Position numbers and translations under genes: made by a program
Part shown: piece by piece, positions 49,710-60,670 of the stretch
How positions within the stretch are numbered: position 1 is the stretch's first letter
How the letters are laid out: each line of letters begins with the position of its first letter
Assembly: GCA_030549335.1 (NCBI GenBank)
Contig: CM060189.1
Span: 52,112,917-52,176,916, forward strand
Source of the DNA: Pontederia crassipes
Lineage: Eukaryota; Streptophyta; Magnoliopsida; Commelinales; Pontederiaceae
Length of the DNA stretch: 64,000 bases
Reading direction: 5' to 3'
Notes under the pieces: model-generated
Seen by the model: the letters and a program-made list of their open reading frames with translations, nothing else
Database searches by the model: none
What the model was told of the DNA's origin: nothing

Positions 49710-50319
49710 CTGGATGTGATCTTTGTAGTATCCCTTCACCACGGGGTTGACGTAGAATTCGTCTTCGGCGTTCACCGGCGCACCCGCATCGCGAGCCCAT
49801 TCCACGTACTGTGTTCTGCCTCCGAAATCGTTGAAGTTATTGACCAAGCTCAATATCAAACGAACTCCATATCTTTGGGCCTCTGATATCACGAAATCGA
49901 GCCCCTGAACAAATCGAAAGAAAACTCCAAGCTCACTAATTAATCAGCTCCTCCAAGTGATTTTTTTTTTCAATTTCGTTATGTCGATCGATCACCTGAA
50001 AGACTTGCTCATCGTAGACGCTGGGGGACACGTGGAGTGCTCTATCGCCGCCGTCGCTGAACGCCCACGTCCGGCAGACGGTGAGGCCCGCCGTCGAGGC
50101 CTCGCGGAGCACCTCCGTGACCTTGTCCCGCTCGCCTGGCTCGAAGGCCACGTGCATCATCCAGTAAGAGTTGAAGCCGTTGAACAGGAACGGCGCGCCG
50201 TCGAGGATGAACTGCGTGCCCTGCCTCTCGACGAACCCTTCGCCGGCGGCGCCGCGGGCCACCGCCAGGAGTGCAAGCACGCCCCAGGCGCAGAACGATC
50301 CGCTAGAAAGCCTGGCCAT
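49710..50319 (-). pseudogene. Mannan endo-1,4-beta-mannosidase (GH5), 5' exons only
   Basis: Exon 1 is 50319-49996 (108 codons) and exon 2 is 49904-49710 (65 codons), joined in phase 0 with GT-AG borders. A signal peptide covers about residues 1-26 (hydrophobic [11 protein letters not shown]), indicating secretion to the wall. Family marks are [23 protein letters not shown], then [14 protein letters not shown] and YVEWARD in exon 2. The enzyme would cut beta-1,4-mannan. The text stops at YYKDHIQ, before the exons that carry both catalytic glutamates (NEP and the nucleophile region). No such exon is found leftwards before the KH gene 21 kb away, where everything is repeat. I therefore read it as a 3'-truncated pseudogene; a very long intron is unlikely. 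Exon 1 is strongly GC-rich. Confidence 0.88.
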
Positions 50320-50388
50320 ATCTTTATGTTACTAGATCACTTAGCAGACTGTAATGTTGTGTGATCGAAATGGAAGGTTTTCGACGTG

Positions 50389-50396
50389 TATTTATA
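50389..50396 (-). promoter_or_regulatory. TATA box of the mannanase fragment
   Basis: TATAAATA on the minus strand, 70 bases upstream of the ATG, predicting transcription from about 50360. The promoter appears intact although the gene is cut. Confidence 0.65.
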
Positions 50397-50847
50397 AGGT
50401 TACGAGGGATATCGCATCTGATCATCTACGCATGCAGTGCATGAAAAAAATGCACGAAATCTTGGGATCTTTATTTTTTCGGTGGTCTGAATTAAACTGA
50501 TGCACTACGTATACGCAGATTTGCATGTGATTGCGAGGAGAAACAGAAAAAGGAAAAAAAATTATGAACCGGTTGGAAGTTTGGAACAATCGGTGGGCCG
50601 GGATCATGTTACCGTGCGGCTGGTGCGTTTTGGTGACGTTTTGGTTGACTGGCGGGTATGACACCTAAAATTTTGGTTACGACTGTGCAGGGGTAAAACT
50701 GTAAAAGGATCGTTACCGTTTGCCGTTGGTTTAACCTACTTTTTTTAACTTTTAATCGTGAATTTAATTATGAATTGAATTGGTTAGATACTAATAAGTT
50801 ACTTCAAACTTTATAGTACCAATTAATTATGACTGAATGAATATTAA
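50397..50847. other. Upstream region of the mannanase fragment
   Basis: No gene or repeat end is recognised. It ends at the gypsy LTR head. Confidence 0.4.
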
Positions 50848-51135
50848 TTGTAACACCCCGAATTTCACTCTTAAATTGTCAAAAGATATTAGGTCATTCG
50901 ATTGTGTTAATCTATTCTCCATCACATAATCATAATATGATTTTCTATTAATTCAACAAAAGCATAAATTCATTAAATAAGATAAGAAAATTCTTTTATT
51001 AAATGGGGAAAACTTCATGCAAACATAAAAAAATAATATTATAAAATTGAAAACACATCTAAACATCATCACTAATAGTAATTTAAAATATGTTAAAGTT
51101 ATAGTAAAAACATCTCTTTAGAAATATAGTCAAAA

Positions 51136-54086
51136 GACTCTAGAATATAATTACTCAATATCCTAAGACCAAAGTGCAAACTTTCTTGTCAGAAGTGTCA
51201 TCAATTCAATCATTATGCACCTATACGGATCCAGGATGCAGGGATTTCCCCGATTAAATTATATAAAGGTCAATGCATGTGATGCTATGATCCTATACAT
51301 GATATTACATGATATGCATCATCATCTTTATATAAAAGAAGCAAACAATATGCATGTTATGTCTTAATATATGAACTACATGTCATTCATTTATTCATTT
51401 CTATCATCATGCGATAAGTAAAAGCATGAAAAAACATGTAATCATTATCATCATACTTTTAGTATGGACAATCATGACAATCACAAATTCAATCCATAGA
51501 CGCACAAGTAAAATACACTTACATAACCAGCGCCTCCATAACTTTTCTCAAAGTTGCTTTATAACCCTTTGGACTTCTACTTTCATGGGATATCGTTTCA
51601 TTCCATTGATTATTGGCCCCTTTCATTTAGTTATATCTTCCAATAGTTGGGATTTATATCGTTACCTCTCAATAGGCTAACTAAGCCTAGAGACAATGCT
51701 CCCCTCTCACCAAATGTGATATCAAAATGTACACACATTTGTTGATGTATGTAACGATCATTTTATACTCTTGCCTGAGGACGACATCAGAATGATAAAC
51801 TGTTGTCGATGTGTGTAACAATCATTCCGAGTAAATATTTGATAAAAGGGTCATAGAGGATCGACATGTAGCATCATTCACAATTGTGTTCATTATGCTA
51901 TACAATCAATATGTAGGATCCCAAAGGGCACCAAGAGGGGGGAGGAGGTGAATTGGTATTTAACCGAAAATATCGATTTTACGAAATTCGTAGCGGAAGC
52001 ACAAAATCGATTTTTAAAACCTTTGCAATTCAAATTATAAATACAATATTAGAGGGAGAGAGAGTGAGAGAAATCAAACACAAATAGACGCGGTGGTTGT
52101 TGATGAGGTTCGGCCACACTTACGTTTTCGCTCCGACTTCTCGACCTCGAGATCGGCGGAGATTCCACTAAGCACTTTCTTTGTTCCTAATGGGGCAAGA
52201 AAGAAAGTCCTTTACACCAACCATATTTTCTCCGCTTCAAGAGGCAATGCAACCTCTCATCCTAGGAATCTAATCTTTTCTCTTGCTCAAGAAGTAAGAT
52301 TTGGAACCTCTTTTACACAAGAGCTCTCACAATCTTTCTGAAAAATAATTTTTCTCTTTTACAATAGAACACTCACAAGAAGAGAAGAGAGAAAGCTCTA
52401 AATGATAACTTCAAGAGAAATGATCTTCTTTTGATTTCTTGAAGTTTTGCTTTGACACTTGGATTCATTGATTTTGCTTCTGGCTTTAACAATCCTTTTA
52501 TATGCTCTGGTATGTGGAAAATTCATCCAAAATTAATTCACATTTTTTTCCTCAAAATATAGCCGTTGTTCATTTCAGTAATGGATCGGTCGACCGCATT
52601 TATGACTCTAGAATATAATGACTCAATATCCTAAGACCAAAGTGCAAACTTTCTTGTCAGAAGTGTCATCAATTCAATCATTATGCACCTATACGGATCC
52701 AGGATGCAGGGATTTCCCCGATTAGATTATATAAAGGTCAATGCATATGATGCTATGATCCTATACATGATATTACATGATATGCATCATCATCTTTATA
52801 TAAAAGAAGCAAACAATATGCATGTCATGTCTTAATATATGAACTACATGTCATTCATTTATTCATTTCTATCATCATGCGATAAGTAAAAGCATGGAAA
52901 AACATGTAATCATTATCATCATACTTTTAGTATGGACAATCATGACAATCACAAATTCAATCCATAGACGCACAAGTAAAATACACTTACATAACCAGCG
53001 CCTCCATAACTTTCCTCAAAGTTTCTTTATAACCCTTTGGACTTCTACTTTCATGGGACATCGTTCCATTCCATTGATTATTGACCCCTTTCATTTAGTT
53101 ATATCTTCCGATAGTTGGGATTTATATCGTTACCTCTCAATAGGCTAATTAAGCCTAGAGACAATGCTCCCCTCTCACCCAAATGTGATATCAAAATGTA
53201 CACACCTTTGCCGATGTATGTAACGATCATTTTGTACTCTTGCCTGAGGACGACATCGGAATGATAAACTGTTGTCGATGTGTGTAACAATCATTCCGAG
53301 TAAATATTTGATAAAAGGGCCATAGAGGATCGACATGTAGCATCATTCACAATTGTGTTCATTATGCTATACAATCAATATGTAGGATCCCAAAGGGCAC
53401 CAAGAGGGGGGAGGGGGGTGAATTGATGTTTAACCGAAAATATCGATTTCACGAAATTAGTAGCGGAAGCACAAAATCAATTTTTAAAACCTTTGCAATT
53501 CAAATTATAAACACAATATTAGAGGGAGAGAGAGTGAGAGAAATCAAACACAAATAGACGCGGTGGTTGTTGGCGAGGTTCGGCCACACCTACGTTCCCA
53601 CTCCGACTTCTCGACCTTGAGACCGGCGGAGATTCCACTAAGCACTTTCTTTGTTCCTAATGGGACAAGAAAGAAAGTCCTTTTACACCAACCACCTTTT
53701 CTCCGCTTCGAGAGGCAAGGCAACCTCTTATCCTAGGAATCTAATCTTTTCTCTTGCTCAAGATGTAAGATTTGAAACATCTTTTACACAAGAGCTCTCA
53801 CAATCTTTCTGAAAAATAATTTATCTCTTTTACAATAGAACACTCACAAGAAGAGAAGAGAGAAAGAGAGAAAGCTCTAAATGATAACTTCAAGAGAAAT
53901 GATCTTCTTTTGATTTCTTGAAGTTTTGCTTTGACACTTGGATTCATTGCTTTTACTTCTGGCTTTGACACTCCTTTTATATGCTCTGATATGTGGAAAA
54001 TTCGTCCACAATTAATTTCACATTTTTCTTCTCAAAATATAGCCGTTGCTGTTCATTTCAGTAATGGACCGGTCGACCGCATTTAT
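51136..54086 (+). repeat. 1.47-kb tandem duplication spanning two elements
   Basis: Unit 1 is 51136-52603 and unit 2 is 52604-54086. Each unit contains gypsy LTR text followed by the first ~0.7 kb of the copia LTR. At the junction (52604) copia LTR text ending CGCATTTATG runs straight into gypsy text ACTCTAGAATATAA. The units are highly similar. The copia LTR start appears at 51912 in unit 1 and 53381 in unit 2. Only the second belongs to the intact element. Confidence 0.88.
51912..52603 (-). repeat. Truncated extra copy of the copia LTR
   Basis: Begins TGTAGGATCCCAAAGGGCAC like the LTRs at 53381 and 57061 but stops after ~690 bp at the duplication junction. It arose by the tandem duplication, not by a separate insertion. 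Confidence 0.85.
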
Positions 54087-54370
54087 GGACCGGTCGACAT
54101 GACTATATGACCGTTGTGCTGATTTTTTCAGTTACCGCAGCTGGTCGGTCGATCGAACCATCGACCGGTGTCTCGACCGATACAGTCTCGCAGTTTTGAT
54201 TTATAATCGTTGAGCTGATCGGTCGATCGGTACTTCGATCGGGCTGTCGACCGCTATAGTTTCGACGTGGATTTGGCAGCTCATGTATTGATCGGTCGAC
54301 CGGTGTCTCAGATCGATCGACCGGACTATCTCGACCGGCCTTCATAGCTTCGATCGGTAGGTTGACCGTC
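54067..54370. repeat. GGTCGACCGG palindrome array, left copia LTR
   Basis: At least eight GGTCGACCGG/GGTCGATCGG-type words, each an exact or near inverted repeat, are spread over 300 bp. The matching array in the right LTR is at 57735-58035. Confidence 0.8.
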
Positions 54371-55526
54371 CTGCACTATTTTGAGCATAACGTTTTGCAC
54401 GGTTATTCAAATTAGATGATCTTGTAGTCTATGGAAAGCTAACAGAATTCTCTAGAATTTCACATTCATTCAAATCTAATAAGATTAGTGCCAATTTTTT
54501 AATCAAAGTGTAGTGCATAAAGTTATCTCTTTTTCTTTAAACCTTTTAGCATTTTATCTTTAATCATTCGAGATTTGTATCATCAAAATTTAATTTAATA
54601 TGTCATTAAAACTTAGATCCAACAATCTCTCCCTTTTTTATGAAGATAAACCGAGAAATATGAAAAATATATAAATTACGAAAAAATTGTAAAATTCTTG
54701 TAAAAATAATTTTACTCCCCCTAACACATAGCTTTCCTTACAATAGTAGATATTCACAGAAATATTAATTGTAAGATACTCTTCATATAAAATGATATTC
54801 AGATCATATTTCTCCTATACTTCTCCCCCTTTTGTTTCATTAAAAAGAATAATTTATATATATGAAACATATAAGAAACCATATCTAGCTCCCCTTAATC
54901 AATTTTTTAAAAAATTAATTTATTCTTCCCCTTTTGTCATATAATAGACATGTAGAGTATTATAACATAAAGATTTGAAAATATAACTCCCCCTAAACTT
55001 ATGACTATTTTATAATCGTAAAATGAAGACAATTTGATGAACTTCAAAAATATATTTATGAATTAAAATATGGCATAAAACTTTGATACAACAATGATAT
55101 TCATGATATGTCAAAATAAAGTTTTAACATGCTCCCCCTATCATTATGACAAATTTTCTTTTGTTCCTCCCTTTTCTTTCAAATAAATAATCATTTTGAA
55201 TTTTTTTGAATGAAATTAAAAGAATAGGCCTAATCAATTAAGAAATATAAGAATGCAACCAATGATACTTTTACCATAACATTTGTGCCTTCACATTTTT
55301 AATTCCACTTGTCCTTTATATGCGAGGCACACCAGCAAAAATGATTATGTAACCTTTGGTATCCAAATTTTTTTAGTTCTATTTTATTAGATGTTGTTCC
55401 TTTCAGAATCCAAATCATGTCATTTTGTGAAGATTTTCTTACTTTGCATTGATATGCAAAATGATCATTAAATCCATATGTAAAATATGTAATATGTGAT
55501 TTTCTATCATATGTACGATTAAATTT

Positions 55527-56810
55527 TCAATAAGAGTTTTTATGTCCAAAGTGTTTTCTAGGATTATTTTTTATTACATGAGAAATAGCTATATTTTTCA
55601 AAGAGGCATTTATCTTCTTTTCTTTTCCTAAATAGCATGCCAGTTTTACAATTTCACATGCATGTGTAGCTTTCAAAGTTTCAATTTCATTTTTTAGATT
55701 TTCATTTTCCATAAAATATGTATTTTTTCTACTTTTAATTTTTCAATCTCATTTTCCATAATATGAAGATCATTTCTCAAAGTTTCATTATGAATTAGAC
55801 ATGCATCTCTTTCCTTTTTCAAAATATCAAGGTCATCTTTTATAATATGAAAGTCATCCATTAATTTTTTATTCTTCTTTTTAAGAATTAGATACTTTTC
55901 AATTAAGAAAGAAAATTCTTTATGCACGTCAAAACTGATATTATCATCCTCATAATCATTATCACTATTAGCACTAGAGTAATAAGAAGAGTTGGAGGAT
56001 ACCTCATCATTATGTGTCATTAAGCATAGATATGTGTCCTCATTTGATGCATGTGAATTTGATGATTCATTTGATTCATCTTCACTTGACTCTTCATACC
56101 TTTTCTTCTTTCTTCTATGAGGTATATATTCTTTGTGATTTTTGTATGATCTTTGGATAGGCTTCGCATTCTTTTTTTTCTTTTTCACCAATTTGAGATA
56201 CTTATCGAGTTTTCTTGTCTAGAGAGCGAGTCTTTTTTCGTCTACTTCTTCTTCACTCGAGTCATCTTCACTTTTATTTGCTTTCAAAGCCAATGTCTTC
56301 TTTTTGCGAGCATTGGATTCTTCTTCTTCTTGGACTCCGGTCTCATAGGTTAGAAGTGAACCAATAAGATCATCAAAATCTAATTGGTTCAGATTTTTTT
56401 CTTCAATCACCGTCTTTTTGTATGCCATTGAGGGGATAGAGACCTGAGAATCTTTTTCACTTTTTGAGGGTTAGTTCTTGGCTCGCCCAATGAAGCTAGA
56501 CCATTCACAATATCATTAAATCGAGCAATCATATCATTTATAGATTCATTTTGATGTATCTTAAAGGAATCATATTGATGATTCAAAATATTTAATCTAG
56601 ATTCTTTGACTTTATCCGTTCCTTCATAAGTAGTAATAAGTTCTTCCAAATTTCGGTTGCACTTTCACAATTAGAAATCCGAATTAAATCCGTTGAATCC
56701 AAAGCACAATAGAAAATATTCTTTACTTTCCAATCCAATTTCGAAAAAAATCTTTTGTCTTTCGTCATGTTCGGAAGGTAATTTTTCATGTAAATAATAA
56801 CCCTTTTCAA
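55527..56810 (-). pseudogene. Copia gag, broken into several frames
   Basis: Reading leftwards: an N-terminal piece 56810-56592 (ESATEIWKNLLLL), the UBN2-type gag core 56649-56407 (TTYEGTDKVKESRLNILNHQ, MIARFNDIVNGLASLGEP), an acidic linker 56428-56219, a Lys/Ser-rich then coiled-coil-rich piece 56191-55694, and a last piece ending at 55527. A degraded zinc knuckle, FNDHFAYQC, lies just beyond near 55450. Frameshifts separate the blocks. Confidence 0.8.
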
Positions 56811-57046
56811 TAATATCCTACATGTTTATATCAATTGAACATATGTAGGCTTGAATCCGGATTTTCCAATGTGCAAAATTTGATGCATTTAAAAGGGGAG
56901 GACGACTAATTGATTATCCTTCTGCAAAAATAAATTCACTTGATGTCATAGCTCTTAAGATTGTTAAATCTTAAAAAAATGATTGAATCTTAAAATAATT
57001 AGATCTAAAATCAAGATGATTCAAAAGATCAAAATAAGAGCAACCC

Positions 57047-57058
57047 GCTCTGATACAA
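57047..57058 (-). other. Primer binding site of the gag-only copia
   Basis: TTGTATCAGAGC on the minus strand, one mismatch to tRNA-iMet, two bases from the LTR. Confidence 0.85.
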
Positions 57059-57734
57059 ATTGTAGGATCCCAAAGGGCACCAAGAGGGGGGATGGGTGAA
57101 TTGGTGTTTAATCAAAAATATCGATTTCATGGAATTCGTAGTGGAAGCACAAAACCGATTTTTAAAACCTTTACAATTCAGATTATAAACACAATATTAG
57201 AGGGAGAGAGAGTGAGAGAAATCAAACACAAATAGACACGATGGTTGTTGATGAGGTTCGGCCACACCTACGTCATCGCTCCGCCTTTTCGACCTCGAGA
57301 TCGTCGGAGATTCCACTAAGTCCTTTCTTTGTTCCAAATGGGGCAAGGAAGAAAGCCCTTTACACCAACTACCTTTTCTTCGCTTCGAGATGCAAGACAA
57401 CCTCTCATCCTAGGAAGCTAATCTTTTATCTCGCTCAAGAGGTAAGATTTGGAACCTCTTTTACACAGGAGCTCTCACAATCTTTTTGAAAAATAGTTTC
57501 TCTCTTTTACAATAGAACACTCACAAGAAGAGAAGAGAGAGAAAGCTCTAAATGATAACTTCAAGAGAAGTGATCTTCTTTTGATTTCTTAAAGTTTCGT
57601 TTTGATGTTTGAATTCATTGCTTTTGCTTCTGGCCTTGACACTCCTTTTATAGGCTCTGGTATGTGGAAAATTCGTCTAAAATTAATTTCACATTTTTCT
57701 CCTCAAAATATAGCCGTTGCTGTTCATTTCAGTA

Positions 57735-58035
57735 ATGGACCGGTCGACCACATTTATGGACCGGTCGACCGGACTATATTGGACTATATGATCGTTGCGT
57801 TGATTTCTCCAATTACCACAGCTAGTCGGTCGACCGGTGTCTCGATCGGTACAGTCTCACAGCTTTGATTTATAACCGTTGAACTGATCGGTCGACCGGT
57901 GCTTCGATCGGACTGTCGACTGATATAGTCTTGACGTGGATTTGGCAGCTCATGCATTGATCGGTCGATCGATGTCTTAGATCGGTCGACCGGACTATCT
58001 CGACCGCCTTTATAGCTTCGACCGGCAGGTTGACC
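57735..58035. repeat. GGTCGACCGG palindrome array, right copia LTR
   Basis: Same order as in the left LTR, with several words switched between GGTCGACC and GGTCGATC forms. Confidence 0.8.
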
Positions 58036-58444
58036 GCCCTGCACTATTTTGAGCATAACATTTTGCACGGTTATCCAAATTAGATTATCTTGGAGTCTAT
58101 GGAAAGCTAACAGAATTCTCTACAATTTGACATTCATCCAAAACTAATAAGATCAGTGCCAATTATTTAATCAAAGTGTAGTGCATAAAGTTATTTCTTT
58201 TTCTTTAAACTTTTTAACATTTTATCTTTAATCATTCGAGGTTTGTATCATCAAAATTTAATTTAATATGTCATTAAAACTTAGATCCAAATCAATAAAC
58301 ATTTACTTCTCTCAATCTTTAGATTTTATCCTGGTTACGTGAGGAACATGCATATACGTGTATCTAGGTTCTTATACAATCAGTAAACATCAATACATAC
58401 TATTTATACCTTGAAAATAATATTTAACTATCATATACCACTTC

Positions 58445-58650
58445 TGTTGATGGCCACAGTCGTGAAATGAGTTGTCACGTCCATGACAGAATCCTGTAAA
58501 AATTTCTTCTGTCACGGTCGTGCCGGATCACAGTCACGACCACGACATAATCTGTCACAGGAGTGACAAAAGCATAATTTTGGATGTTCTTCAGCCCTCC
58601 TGTCACGGGCATGACGGGGTGCGTCACGACCATGACGGAACTCTAGAGTT
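58445..58650. repeat. GTCACGGTCGTG-type palindrome array in gypsy LTR
   Basis: Repeated GTCACGRYCRTGAC-like words occur here, eight or so, including CGTCACGACCATGACGG near 58621. They occupy the same relative place in the LTR as the arrays at 12819 and 18764. Confidence 0.7.
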
Positions 58651-59221
58651 CCGCCGCCCAGTAATGATTTTTCATTCAGAAATTGGTTAAAATGATTTAT
58701 AATAATTAGAATCAAACATATGGATTTCCTAGGCATTCTAGGATCAAAAGTACATTAAAAAATATTATAATCCATAAATTTCTAAGATTTAGGGTTCATC
58801 CCTAAATCATGAACAATAAGAAAAACATGAATCCTAATTATTAGATCTAATAATAAAAGCCTATACAATCCAGTGCTTTCAACAATAAACATCCTCATCA
58901 CAATCCAATATGAAGACAAGGAGTCCTCATGCTCTCAGCCGGGTAAATTACACGAATGATCCCCCAACTTTGAGTCGATTTCCAATTGATCCCCCAACTT
59001 CAATTTATAACCAGAATGTCCTCCATCTTTCTTTTTCTTGCACGCTTAGTCCTCCTGATCGGTGATAGTTGGTTTCCCGGTTGCCTTGCTGACGTGGCAG
59101 ATTTTCTCTCTCCTCCACATCATTTTATGTTTGCCATGTCATTATAAAAAATTAAAAAAAATAATAAAAAAAATGAAATTTCCACGTCATTAAAACAAAT
59201 TTTAAAAATAAAAAAATCAGA

Positions 59222-60240
59222 GCCGGAGAGAGAGGAGGGGAGCGACTGCCCCCCTCTCTCTCTCCAGCGAAAGCTCGAGAGAGAGAAGGGAGAGAGAGGG
59301 AGGGGGGCGGTCGCCCCCCTCTGCTCGAGCTCTGGCGAGCTCGAGCTCTATCTCTCTTTCTCAAGCTCTCATTGGAGAGAGAGGGGGGCGGTCGCCCTCT
59401 CTGCTCGAGCTCCGACGAGCTCATATTGTCCCCCTCTGTCTCTCTCCAGCACGGCGGGAGAGAGAGATCGAGCAGAGAGGGCGACCGCCACCCTCTCTCT
59501 CTCCAGCGAGAGAGAGAGCTCGAGCTCCGACGAGCTCGTCGGAGCTCGAGTAGAGGGGGGGCGACCGCCCTCCTCCTTCTCTCTCCCGCGCTGCGGGAGA
59601 GAGAGGAAGGGGGGCGGTCGCCCCCCTCCCTCTCTCTCCAGCACGGCTGGAGAGAGAGCTCGAGCTCGAACTCGTCGGAGCTCAAGCAGAGGGGGTGACC
59701 ACCCCACTCCTTCTCTCTCCCGCGCTACGGGAGAGAGAGGGAGGGGGCGGTCGCCCCCCTCTCTCTCTCCAGCACGGCTGGAGAGAGAGCTCGAGCTCCG
59801 GTGAGCTCTCGTCGGAGCTTGAGCAGAGGGCGGCGACGCCCCCCTCCTTCGCGCTGCGGGAGAGAGAGGGAGGGGGGCGGTCGCCCCCTCTCTCTCTCCA
59901 GCACGGCTGGAGAGAGAGCTCGAGCTCCGGCGAGCTCTCGTCGGAGCTTGAGCAGAGGGCGGCGACGCCCCCCTCCTTCGCGCTGCGGGAGAGAGAGGGA
60001 CTCTCTCCAGTACGACTGGAGAATGAGAGAGGGGGGCGACCGCTGAGCTCGAGCAGAGGGGGGTGACCGCCCCCCTCCTTCTCTCTCCCGCGCTGCGGGA
60101 GAGAGAGGGACTCTCTCCAGTACGACTGGAGAGAGAGAGGGGGGCGACCGAGCTCGAGCTCGTCGGAGCTCTCTCTGTCTCTCGAGCTCTCGCTGGAGAG
60201 AGAGAGGGGGGCGGTCGCCTCCCTCCTCTCTCTCCGGCTC
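59222..60240. repeat. Palindromic minisatellite core of the foldback element
   Basis: Imperfect tandem units carry the landmark AGCACGGCTGG at 59640, 59771 and 59900 (spacings 131 and 129), with a variant at 59449. A derived form, AGTACGACTGG, occurs at about 60008 and 60118. Units hold hairpin words such as CTCTCTCCAGC..GGCTGGAGAGAG and TCTCCCGCGCTGCGGGAGA. A perfect 32-bp palindrome lies at 59519-59550. Confidence 0.85.
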
Positions 60241-60296
60241 TGATTTTTTTATTTTTAATTTTTTTTAATGACGTGGAAACTTCATTCTTTTTTATT

Positions 60297-60424
60297 ACAA
60301 CAACAACAAAGCCTTATCCCACTAGGTGGGGTCGGCTACATGGATCATACGACGCATATTCGTTGATCCATGTTCATAAGATTCGACATGATTTTATGAT
60401 GGCTGTCGGGACCTAACACAACCC
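60297..60424 (-). mobile_element. SINE fragment inside the right arm (Au-type 3' end)
   Basis: The 128-bp body begins ACAACAACAACAAAGCCTTA on the plus strand. On the minus strand it therefore ends in TAAGGCTTTGTTGTTGTTGT, the tail type I recall from plant Au-like SINEs. A 15-bp target duplication TCATTCTTTTTTATT flanks it (60282-60296 and 60425-60439). The left arm of the foldback element has the same place without the insertion. No clear Pol III B box is visible, so the 5' part is probably missing. Confidence 0.75.
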
Positions 60425-60670
60425 TCATTCTTTTTTATTCTTTTTTTTAATTTTTATAATGACATGATGAACATAAAATGACGTGGAGGAGAGAGAAAAT
60501 CTGCCACGTCAGCAATGTAATCGGAAAATCCACTATCACCGGTCAGGAGGACTAAGCATGCAAGAAAAAGAAAGATGGAGGACGTTCTGGTTATAAATTG
60601 AAGTTGGGGGACCAATTGGAAATCGACTTAAAGTTGGCGGACCATTCGTGTAATTTACCCGCTCTCAGCC

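Larger units (their letters stand above)
53381..58292 (-). mobile_element. Gag-only Ty1/copia (Sirevirus-like) element
   Basis: The LTRs are 53381-54624 (1244 bp) and 57061-58292 (1232 bp), starting TGTAGGATCC; the left one ends GATCCAACA, the right one has a degraded end. The target duplication is CAATA at 53376-53380 and 58293-58297. The PBS TTGTATCAGAGC (minus strand, 57058-57047) lies beside the right LTR, so the element reads leftwards. The 2.4-kb interior encodes gag pieces only. Protease, integrase, reverse transcriptase and RNase H are absent, so it would need proteins from elsewhere. Confidence 0.9.
58941..60660. mobile_element. Mutator-like foldback element (non-autonomous)
   Basis: The termini are GGGTAAATTACACGAATG and its complement. 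A perfect 10-bp target duplication GCTCTCAGCC flanks it (58931-58940 and 60661-60670), in the 8-11-bp range of Mutator-like elements. The inverted arms are about 300 bp (58941-59240 against 60660-60225, the right arm lengthened by a SINE) and match at roughly 90 % or better by eye. Between them lies a ~1-kb core of GA/CT and CG-rich palindromic repeats. No transposase is present. The ORFs across the core (59152-60416, both strands) come from the repeats. Confidence 0.9.

Noticed and set aside
59152..60416. Long overlapping ORFs on both strands rich in Ser, Arg, Glu and Leu
   Set aside because: They translate the GA/CT palindromic minisatellite in several frames at once; open frames follow from the repeat composition, not from selection.
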